This document shows positions 1 through 5,652 of a stretch of DNA of 15,442 nucleotides, one piece after another; within the stretch, counting starts at the first letter, position 1; each line of letters starts with the position of its first letter. A program made the translations under genes and the position numbers. This DNA comes from Patescibacteria group bacterium. GTDB taxonomy: Bacteria; Patescibacteriota; Minisyncoccia; UBA6257; Colwellbacteraceae. Below the pieces are notes generated by a model, which worked only from the letters and a program-made list of their open reading frames with translations, had not been told where the DNA came from and did not search any database. The DNA lies in assembly GCA_018826645.1 (NCBI GenBank), contig JAHJZF010000053.1:1-15442 (forward strand). Reading direction: 5' to 3'.

Positions 1-114
1 AGAGAGCGCTTCGGAATTGTAATACTAGAGATATCTAAAAGACTTTTCTGGCGAATCTGTTTATATAATAAGTTCTAACAGCCCCTACTAGTTTCTGGTC
101 TCGAGGATTTGGGA

Positions 115-120
115 TATAAT
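115..120 (+). promoter_or_regulatory. Probable -10 element for the hydrolase gene
   Basis: A perfect TATAAT hexamer ends 7 nt before the ATG at 128. This puts the expected transcription start on or next to the start codon, so the message would be leaderless or nearly so. No convincing -35 hexamer is seen at 16-18 bp upstream (TTTCTG at 92-97 is a poor match). A second TATAAT at 64-69 could be an additional upstream promoter. The call rests on hexamer match and spacing only. Confidence 0.45.
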
Positions 121-127
121 TTTAGAT

Positions 128-1243
128 ATGGGATTTGATTCATTTCCAAAAATAGAAGACTCAGATGGAGAGGAGCTAGAAGAAGAACTCTCTCCAGAAG
201 AGAAGCAAAAAAAACTTGCTTATTCAATTGAGAACCTTGGCGTGCAGGGCGAACAGATTATTGATATTGCGCCAGAAATTCGTGAACAATTAGAAGAAGT
301 CCACGAATTTATCGATCCAGAGACAAATTGCAGAATAGAATATTTACTTGTTAATCCCGATGCTGAAAAAGGCACAATATTAGTTAATAGTGATTTCTCT
401 GCAGATTCTGAGAATAAACCAACTAGAGAGTTCTTAGCTTACATGGCAGAGGTCTATCCAGGTTATAAAGTAATGTTCGAAGTTCCCCCTGGATATGGGA
501 CAGATGGTTTAGGTAAGTTCAGCAAAGGACAAAAAAGAAGCGAGAGGCGAACGATATTCAGTCCTTTTGCAGCACCTTCCCTCAGGGCGCTTGAGAGTAT
601 AGACCCCGGGGAAGACGTAATAATTTTTGGTGCATCTATGGGTTCTCACCTAGCAGTTGAGCAAGCACTTGCTGCTCAAAGTGAAGAGTTTGATCTTCCC
701 ATAAGTCAGGTAGTACTCTTGGCACCTCCCGCTGAAGAGAAAAATGTGTTTGGTTTACTGGGTGATTTTAGCGAAGATGAGAAACGATCACTAGAATTAC
801 AAAGCGAGTATGAATACATCGATTCAATCATTCCAACACAAGAAGAAAAAAATAAGGCGGCTAAAAAGCATGGGGTCTCCGGGATGATTCATATGTTTAG
901 ATATGCCAGACAATTAGCAAACTCACAATTTAACGAATCCTTATCAGATCTAGTTCTCGGTAGCGATATAGACGTAAGAGTCTTGGCTGGGAGTGAAGAT
1001 AGTGTTGCTGGTTCGAGATTTTTGGCGCCAGCTATTGATAAGATAAAAGCAGGCGGAAAATCCTTAAAAAGAAAAACAATGATTGGTTGGAGACATGGGA
1101 CGACTGCGGATATCCCTAGGAGAGCCGTTAATGTGGTTAGAGAGATAGGTAAGGGAGGTCCAGAGTTATTAGAAGCCAAGATGGTTGTCAAAAGGATGCA
1201 GGCCTCACCGGAGAAAGAGGAGAAAAAAGAAGAACAGGAATAG
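128..1243 (+). CDS. Alpha/beta-hydrolase-like protein, substrate unknown
   Basis: The 371-residue protein has the layout of an alpha/beta-hydrolase fold. A strand followed by a nucleophile elbow GASMG puts the candidate nucleophile at Ser170. A candidate acid, Asp291, lies in VLAGSEDSVAG, and a candidate histidine, His323, lies in GWRHGTTAD. Order and spacing fit a Ser-Asp-His triad. A segment at about residues 80-125 (TILVNSDFSAD, then VPPGYGTDGLG) fits the first core strand and the oxyanion-loop region. The first 30 residues are strongly acidic and the last 15 are Lys/Glu-rich; both look disordered. There is no signal peptide or membrane segment, so it is probably cytoplasmic. It stands alone: a TATAAT sits just upstream and a strong palindromic terminator just downstream. 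The substrate (ester, peptide or other) cannot be told from sequence. The ATG was chosen because of the adjacent -10 element. The stop is TAG. Confidence 0.75.
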   Translation: MGFDSFPKIEDSDGEELEEELSPEEKQKKLAYSIENLGVQGEQIIDIAPEIREQLEEVHEFIDPETNCRIEYLLVNPDAEKGTILVNSDFSADSENKPTREFLAYMAEVYPGYKVMFEVPPGYGTDGLGKFSKGQKRSERRTIFSPFAAPSLRALESIDPGEDVIIFGASMGSHLAVEQALAAQSEEFDLPISQVVLLAPPAEEKNVFGLLGDFSEDEKRSLELQSEYEYIDSIIPTQEEKNKAAKKHGVSGMIHMFRYARQLANSQFNESLSDLVLGSDIDVRVLAGSEDSVAGSRFLAPAIDKIKAGGKSLKRKTMIGWRHGTTADIPRRAVNVVREIGKGGPELLEAKMVVKRMQASPEKEEKKEEQE

Positions 1244-1266
1244 TTTTTTAGATTCAACCCAACAAC

Positions 1267-1296
1267 CCAAAAGCCCGCCATATGGCGGGCTTTTGG
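1267..1296. terminator. Bidirectional intrinsic terminator, perfect 30-bp palindrome
   Basis: Two 15-nt arms (1267-1281 and 1282-1296) are exact reverse complements. The core GCCCGCC/GGCGGGC is flanked by AAAA and TTTT. On either strand this gives a GC-rich hairpin with a T-run on its 3' flank. It lies between two convergent genes (hydrolase ending at 1243, 3D-domain gene ending at 1330) and can serve both. An AT-rich hairpin at 1303-1322 (7-bp arms, 6-nt loop) follows and may assist. Confidence 0.85.
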
Positions 1297-1329
1297 TCTT
1301 TACTTAATTTTTCTTAATTAAGGTCTCAG

Positions 1330-1794
1330 CTACAAAATCTCGATTTGAGCCTTGCGGACACCAAATCGGACTGCTTCTGCTCGAGTGGAAAACCAGATGT
1401 CGACTCTGTCTTGATGGCGTTGGTGCATACGGTCTTCGACCACAAACACTCTATCGCCAAAAATCTCAGGAATACGAATCTTAGTTCCTATTGGAAGCCA
1501 GTTGGCTGCTACGATTCCAGATCGGACGGCAGTACCAATAGCAGTTATAAAAGGTGTGCTGTCGGTCTGTCCTACCTCACTGGAGTAAGCAGTAACAGTG
1601 GCTGTAACCACTCGTCTAGCGTCAGGACGGATACTGGTCTCTGGTGTTGCGACCGGACTCTCATTAAGTAGTGCACCATTATTGGCGAACACTACATCGA
1701 CGGTTTCCGGTGCGGGAGCAGCATCACTGACGAAACTTGAACTCAATGTTCCTAGAACAAGTAGAAGCGTAGCTGATATGACGTATCTACTCAT
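1330..1794 (-). CDS. Secreted 3D-domain cell-wall hydrolase
   Basis: The 154-residue protein has an N-terminal signal peptide or anchor (residues 1-26, hydrophobic ATLLLVLG, then SSSFVSDAA). A linker rich in Pro/Glu/Thr runs to about residue 60. A 3D domain fills residues 62-154. The domain is recognised from TAYSS, TPFITAIGTAVRSGIVAANW, LPIGTKIRIP, VFVVEDRM and DRVDIWF. The three conserved aspartates are Asp78, Asp121 and Asp132, the set that names the family and, in MltA-type double-psi barrels and Rpf-like relatives, belongs to the glycan-cleaving site. The likely role is peptidoglycan remodelling outside the membrane. There is no G5, LysM or SH3 targeting domain, so this is a minimal version. 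It is divergently transcribed from recO. Its leader carries two small hairpins, and only a weak AGGT lies near the ATG. The stop is TAG. Confidence 0.85.
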   Translation of the reverse strand: MSRYVISATLLLVLGTLSSSFVSDAAPAPETVDVVFANNGALLNESPVATPETSIRPDARRVVTATVTAYSSEVGQTDSTPFITAIGTAVRSGIVAANWLPIGTKIRIPEIFGDRVFVVEDRMHQRHQDRVDIWFSTRAEAVRFGVRKAQIEIL

Positions 1795-1802
1795 TTGTTA
1801 AT

Positions 1803-1820
1803 ACCTGCTTAAAAGCGGGT
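1803..1820 (-). promoter_or_regulatory. Leader hairpin next to the 3D-gene start
   Basis: The arms 1803-1810 and 1813-1820 pair over 8 bp (one G-U pair) around a 2-nt gap, which in RNA would open to a 4-6 nt loop. In the 3D-gene mRNA this lies 8-25 nt before the ATG and would sequester the only SD-like bases (AGGT). It could modulate translation. Only the folding potential is seen. Confidence 0.35.
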
Positions 1821-1829
1821 AATTAAAAG

Positions 1830-1844
1830 TCCCCGTTCTGGGGA
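1830..1844 (-). promoter_or_regulatory. 5'-end stem-loop of the 3D-gene transcript
   Basis: TCCCC and GGGGA arms (1840-1844 and 1830-1834 read on the - strand) enclose a 5-nt loop and are followed by CTTTT. With the predicted start near 1846 this stem would sit at the very 5' end of the mRNA. It could protect the RNA from 5' decay or act as a weak early terminator. The ATCCCCAGAAC at its 5' side resembles the ATCCCCACACC box of the nearby inverted repeat. Confidence 0.4.
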
Positions 1845-1852
1845 TTAGTAGA

Positions 1853-1881
1853 ATCCTATCATATTAAAGGGCAAAAGTCAA
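1853..1881 (-). promoter_or_regulatory. Promoter of the 3D-domain gene
   Basis: On the - strand a TTGACT -35 (1881-1876) is followed by 17 nt and a TAGGAT -10 (1858-1853). TGA directly before the -10 forms an extended -10 (TGATAGGAT). The predicted start is near 1846, giving a leader of about 50 nt. The -35 shares its first base with the end of the 85-bp inverted repeat. The match is good for a sigma70-type promoter. Confidence 0.65.
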
Positions 1882-1965
1882 TCCCCACACCTAATGGCAA
1901 TTTGCTATTAAAAACGGCTTATTTAAGCGCCAAAATAGTGTTTTATTGCTATTAGGTGTGGGGAT
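1881..1965. repeat. 85-bp inverted repeat between divergent promoters
   Basis: The arms 1881-1901 and 1945-1965 are reverse complements over 21 bp with a single mismatch (1896 against 1950, which would be G-U in RNA); the outer 15 bp are perfect. The outer end reads GGTGTGGGGAT going outward on both sides. Inside are a third, forward copy of TTGCTATTA (1902-1910; the other copies are 1946-1954 and, inverted with one change, 1892-1900) and a small GGC/GCC-closed stem (1916-1931). The whole stretch could fold as a branched hairpin. It lies between diverging genes, so it is not a terminator. It could be a shared operator or activator site, or a small miniature-transposon-like element. Confidence 0.7.
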
Positions 1966-1992
1966 CAACTCGCCCCAATTTAGTGATAGAAT
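1964..1992 (+). promoter_or_regulatory. Promoter of recO and the downstream operon
   Basis: An extended -10, TGATAGAAT (TG at 1984-1985, TAGAAT at 1987-1992), matches the -10 of the opposite promoter in 8 of 9 positions. It ends 6 nt before the recO ATG, so the mRNA is predicted to be leaderless. The -35 region (ATCAAC at 1964-1969, 17-bp spacing) is poor, which suggests reliance on the extended -10 or on an activator bound to the adjoining GGTGTGGGGAT box. CCCCA (1973-1977) and TGGGG (1992-1996) form a further small inverted repeat around the -10. Confidence 0.55.
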
Positions 1993-1998
1993 GGGGTT

Positions 1999-2547
1999 AT
2001 GGCGGAAGAGTACACACAAGCATTTGTTTTGAGAAAAGACGTTAGGAATGATAAAGACAGTCTCTATATTCTCTATACTCAAAAATTAGGTAAGGTTAGC
2101 GCTATTGCCAAAAGCGCTCGTAAGGTTACCTCAAAGCTTTCGGGACATCTAAGCCCTGGTAGACTTGTTGACGTGAGATTAATAGACAAAGGGTCGTTCC
2201 AGTTATTGGACGGACTCTCTAGGGGGAATAAATGTAGGGAGCTTGAGGTTTTGCGGTTTTTGAATTTTATTGAGAGCATGACGCCATACAATCAGCCCGA
2301 CTCCCACGTCTGGCATATAGCTAAAGAAGTTTTAGAGAGGTGTCAGATAGAGCCCGTCGTTTACAGAGAGCTTGTTGGTGTGATGGGTTTTGCTCCCATA
2401 CAAAAAGGAGAAGCCCTAACGTGTGCCAAATGTAAAAAGAAAGGCGCCCAAGTTAATCATTTTTATATTCCAGATATAGTTTTGCTATGCTCAAATTGCG
2501 TCACAGGTGTTAGAATTGATACAAATGATTTGGTCAAGATTTCTTAA
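1999..2547 (+). CDS. recO: DNA repair protein RecO, short form
   Basis: RecO binds single-stranded DNA and, with RecR, loads RecA onto SSB-coated DNA in the RecF pathway of recombinational repair. The N-terminal OB-fold is seen at residues 5-75 (AFVLRK, YILYTQKLGKVSAIAKSARK, LSGHLSPGRLVDVRL). A helical part follows. A zinc-type four-cysteine motif (Cys142, Cys145, Cys164, Cys167) lies near the C-terminus. At 182 residues it is clearly shorter than the roughly 240-250 residues usual for RecO; the loss is mostly in the helical and C-terminal parts. It is the first gene of the long + strand unit and overlaps the next gene by 23 nt. The ATG at 1999 was chosen because it fits the OB-fold start and lies right behind the -10 element. 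The stop is TAA. Confidence 0.88.
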   Translation: MAEEYTQAFVLRKDVRNDKDSLYILYTQKLGKVSAIAKSARKVTSKLSGHLSPGRLVDVRLIDKGSFQLLDGLSRGNKCRELEVLRFLNFIESMTPYNQPDSHVWHIAKEVLERCQIEPVVYRELVGVMGFAPIQKGEALTCAKCKKKGAQVNHFYIPDIVLLCSNCVTGVRIDTNDLVKIS

Positions 2548-4285
2548 TTCATTCAAATTGAAAAAAGCGAGCGGTATTAATCAAAAAGTATTGGTTGCCT
2601 GCACGTTAATTTTAATAATAGCCGGAGGATTCCTCTTATATTCGAGTTCTTCTAGCAATGGTGTCCATATAGAGATTAATCCGCCCCAAGAGGATGTTTT
2701 AATAGGTGTTCCGTTTGAGCTAGAGGCACGTTTTTTAAATAATTCTTCTTCAAAATTAAACGATGTCAGAATAGCCTTGAATTTACCCGAAGGATTAGCG
2801 CTCTTTGAGGATAGCAAGAAGGTAAATGTAATTAGGGATTTAGGAGAAGTTTCTCCGGGAGGCGTTGCAAAAGAGAGTTTCATTGTTATCGCCCTGCCTT
2901 CAGACAATGAGCGCGCTCACACAGTTGTTGTCAGCGCCACTTATTCTTCTGGATCTTTGTCGGCTGAATTTAGCGAGAGTAAGGAACAGAAAATTAATGT
3001 TAAAAACAGGGATATAAATATTGAAATCAATCTGCCGGAGACCATCTTTGAGGGACAAGAGTTCCAGGCGTCTATTAAATATAAAAATGTTATTGCAAAT
3101 AGAAACGAAAACCTAGAATTACCAGAGACAATACTTGCGCTAGAAGCCTCTCAGGAGTTGGTTGTAATAAGCGATAATCCCTCCGAACAAAGTAGTAATA
3201 GATGGACGATGGAGAGTGGAGAAGAGAACGAAATTCCTTTTGTAGGCAGAGTGGGCATAAAGACAGAAGACGTTCTTGTCGTAAAGGGGAAAGCCATTCT
3301 TAAGTTTGGAGACGAAGAGTATGTGCTTGCAGAAAAAGAGTCTGAGACGATTCTTGCTCCCTCCCCATTGACGTTTAGTCTATCTCTCGGAGACCCCAAA
3401 GATTCTGCCTTACCGGGAGAGTTTTTGACCTATAATGTTCGCTATCGCAACAACACAAGCGCAAACCTTAAAGACGTAGTAATTAAAGTCCAACTTGTGG
3501 GAGAGATGTTCGACATAAGCACGCTAAACACTAATGCCAGTTTTAATGATTTAGGGAGGACCATAACTTGGTCGTCCAACCAATTTAATCAATTGCGCGA
3601 AGTCAAAAAGGGGGACGAAGAAACTTTTTCTTTTAGTATAAGGGTTAAACAGAATTTCTCCGTGAACAATGCTTCTGACAAAAACTTTATAATTAAAGCT
3701 AAGGGCTCTATAGAATCCCCGACGGTTACTCAGGGGCTTTCTACGGATAGAACTGCTAGCACAGACGTAGTTGAGACGAAAATAACGAGCTTGGTAAAGG
3801 TAGACGCTAAGGGATATTTTAGAGACGCCCCTTCTGGAGTTTTAAACCAAGGACCTTTACCCCCCAAAGTTGGGCAAGAGACTAATTATTCAATTCATTG
3901 GGAGCTTATGAATTATGGAAACGATGTTGAAGACGTCGTAGTTAAGACTCGCCTTGAAGAAGGTGTGGTGTTTGAAGAGTTGGTTAGCGCAACCGACGAC
4001 ACAGAACTAAACTACAACAGCGCTACTAGGGAGATAATCTGGAGATTGGGTAAAATATTGGCATCGACCGGAATTTTAACCGAAAAACCAGAGGCAATCT
4101 TTCAGATAGGAGCCATACCGGGGGTGGGCATGGTGGGGCAATATATGCCACTCTTAGAAGTGACAACCGTTTCGGCTAGAGATATGTTTACTAATATAGA
4201 TTTAACAGACATGGACGACGCACTGGATACCAGATTAGTCGATGACAAGTCTGTCGGTACCGAAGAAGGGAAAGTAACTAATTAG
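2525..4285 (+). CDS. Membrane-anchored surface protein with DUF11-like repeats
   Basis: This is a protein of about 586 residues with a short basic N-terminus, one transmembrane helix (about residues 22-40, VLVACTLILIIAGGFLLYS) and a long outside part. The outside part holds about four beta-sandwich modules of 110-140 residues. Modules 1-3 start near VHIEINPPQ, DINIEINLP and PLTFSLSLG; the fourth starts near LVKVDAKGY. They carry recurring phrases typical of DUF11/CARDB-like domains (YRNNTSANLKDVVIKVQL, NDVRIALNLPEGL, YGNDVEDVVVKTRLEEGVVF). The tail is acidic. No catalytic motif, LPXTG or C-terminal anchor was found. The likely role is structural or adhesive at the cell surface; the ligand is unknown. 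It overlaps recO by 23 nt and ends 2 nt before glyQS. The ATG at 2525 is preferred; a GTG at 2507 would add six residues. Neither start has a Shine-Dalgarno sequence. The stop is TAG. Confidence 0.75.
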   Translation: MIWSRFLNSFKLKKASGINQKVLVACTLILIIAGGFLLYSSSSSNGVHIEINPPQEDVLIGVPFELEARFLNNSSSKLNDVRIALNLPEGLALFEDSKKVNVIRDLGEVSPGGVAKESFIVIALPSDNERAHTVVVSATYSSGSLSAEFSESKEQKINVKNRDINIEINLPETIFEGQEFQASIKYKNVIANRNENLELPETILALEASQELVVISDNPSEQSSNRWTMESGEENEIPFVGRVGIKTEDVLVVKGKAILKFGDEEYVLAEKESETILAPSPLTFSLSLGDPKDSALPGEFLTYNVRYRNNTSANLKDVVIKVQLVGEMFDISTLNTNASFNDLGRTITWSSNQFNQLREVKKGDEETFSFSIRVKQNFSVNNASDKNFIIKAKGSIESPTVTQGLSTDRTASTDVVETKITSLVKVDAKGYFRDAPSGVLNQGPLPPKVGQETNYSIHWELMNYGNDVEDVVVKTRLEEGVVFEELVSATDDTELNYNSATREIIWRLGKILASTGILTEKPEAIFQIGAIPGVGMVGQYMPLLEVTTVSARDMFTNIDLTDMDDALDTRLVDDKSVGTEEGKVTN

Positions 4286-4287
4286 AT

Positions 4288-5646
4288 ATGCCTAAAAAAG
4301 AATCAAAAGACACGGAGTTAATGGATAAGGTTGTTAGGCTTGCGCGTAACAGGGGTTTTATATTCCCAGGCTCTGAGATATATGGAGGGCTTCAAAATTC
4401 ATGGGATTTTGGACCGCTCGGCGCAGAGCTAAAGAAGAATGTTAAAGATTTGTGGTGGAAGATGTTTGTTCATGAAAGGCCAGACGTAGTGGGAATAGAC
4501 GCGAATATTATTATGAACACTCGTACCTGGGAGGCTTCTGGGCACATAGATGGATTTAACGATGTCTTAATTGAATGTAAGGATTGCCACGAACGCTATC
4601 GAGAAGACGAACTAGATGGCGGACTAAAAGGGACTTGTGAGAAATGTGGCACCAAGGCTCAATTTACTAGCCCCGCCTCTTTTAACACGATGTTTAAGAC
4701 AAACCTAGGACCGATTGAGTCGGATGATAATGTTGTTTATCTACGTCCAGAGACTGCTCAAGCAATGTTTGTAGACTTTCCAGAGATTGCACGAGTGAGT
4801 CGTAAGAAACTGCCTTTTGGTATCGCTCAGATTGGTAAAGCTTTTCGAAACGAAATTACTACAGGGAATTTTATCTTTCGTTTGAGAGAGTTTGAGCAAA
4901 TGGAGATAGAATATTTCATCGAACCCCCAAAGACTAAAGAAAATTGGGAAAAGTATTTTAATCAATGGTTGAAAGAAATTAGGAGATGGTTGAAAGCAGT
5001 TGGTGTAGATATGGAGAGAATTAAGGAGGTAGAAATCCCTAAAAACGAAAGAGCTCATTATTCGGGGCGTACGGTAGATATCGAGTTCCAATATCCATTC
5101 GGGCAAAAAGAACTTTATGGATTGGCTTACAGGGGAGATTACGATCTTAATGCTCACGAAAAATCTTCGGGAGAAAACCTTAAATATCGTGACTTGAAAA
5201 CTGGTAAGGAGCTTATGCCCCATGTTATAGAGCCTTCTATGGGGGTTGAGAGGACAATTCTTGCAATATTGCTTTCTGCATATACAGAAGAAGAAGTAAA
5301 AACTGCTAAAGGAGATAAAGAAGTTAGAATAGTTTTAAAAATACCTTCGATTATAGCTCCTTATAAAGTTGCAATATTGCCGTTGTCCGATAAGCCAGAG
5401 CTTAGGAAAATAGCAGAGAAAATTAGAATAGAGCTAGGCAAAGAGATTTCCGTAGACTATGATGCGACACAGAGTATCGGTAAGCGCTATCGTAGACAGG
5501 ACGAAATCGGTACGCCCTATTGCGTAACAATTGACTTCGAATCCCTAGAGGATAAGAAAGTTACGGTCCGCGACAGAGACACGATGAAACAAGAGAGGGT
5601 TAAAATCGAAGAACTTAGAGATTTATTAAAAACTAAATTAACTTAA
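4288..5646 (+). CDS. glyQS: Glycyl-tRNA synthetase, homodimeric (alpha2) type
   Basis: This class II synthetase charges tRNA-Gly with glycine. The 452-residue protein starts with the family hallmark GFIFPGSEIYGGLQNSWDFGPLG (residues 23-45). A zinc-type Cys set follows (Cys97, Cys100, Cys117, Cys120). Motif 2 is FRNE (187-190) followed by FRLREFEQMEIEYF, and motif 3 is GVERTILAIL (319-328). The anticodon-binding domain spans about 355-450 (APYKVAILPLSDK, then RYRRQDEIGTPYCVTID). All key elements are present and the length is normal for the single-chain bacterial/eukaryotic type, unlike the two-subunit GlyQ/GlyS enzyme. It follows the surface-protein gene after 2 nt and precedes the M16 peptidase after 6 nt. 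There is no Shine-Dalgarno sequence and no room for a T-box leader. The stop is TAA. Confidence 0.95.
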   Translation: MPKKESKDTELMDKVVRLARNRGFIFPGSEIYGGLQNSWDFGPLGAELKKNVKDLWWKMFVHERPDVVGIDANIIMNTRTWEASGHIDGFNDVLIECKDCHERYREDELDGGLKGTCEKCGTKAQFTSPASFNTMFKTNLGPIESDDNVVYLRPETAQAMFVDFPEIARVSRKKLPFGIAQIGKAFRNEITTGNFIFRLREFEQMEIEYFIEPPKTKENWEKYFNQWLKEIRRWLKAVGVDMERIKEVEIPKNERAHYSGRTVDIEFQYPFGQKELYGLAYRGDYDLNAHEKSSGENLKYRDLKTGKELMPHVIEPSMGVERTILAILLSAYTEEEVKTAKGDKEVRIVLKIPSIIAPYKVAILPLSDKPELRKIAEKIRIELGKEISVDYDATQSIGKRYRRQDEIGTPYCVTIDFESLEDKKVTVRDRDTMKQERVKIEELRDLLKTKLT

Positions 5647-5652
5647 AGAATC

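Noticed and set aside
1..78. Open frame from the window edge to a TAA at 76-78 (25 residues ending LYNKF) as the end of an upstream gene
   Set aside because: Too short to recognise, and one of three frames staying open for 25 codons is easily chance. It may be real but cannot be supported here.
1267..1296. Perfect palindrome as an operator or recombination site
   Set aside because: It lies between converging genes, with a GC-rich core and A/T-runs on both sides; a bidirectional terminator explains it fully.
1345..1671. 108-residue open frame on the + strand opposite the 3D-domain gene
   Set aside because: The opposite strand encodes a clear 3D domain with its three aspartates; this frame is Ser/Cys-rich and featureless.
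1891..2082. 63-residue open frame on the - strand across the inverted repeat and the recO start
   Set aside because: It runs through the palindrome and the start of a conserved gene and shows no protein-like features.
4741..5223. 160-residue open frame on the - strand inside glyQS
   Set aside because: Lies opposite a strongly conserved synthetase, has no recognisable motif and no promoter or start signal; a shadow frame.
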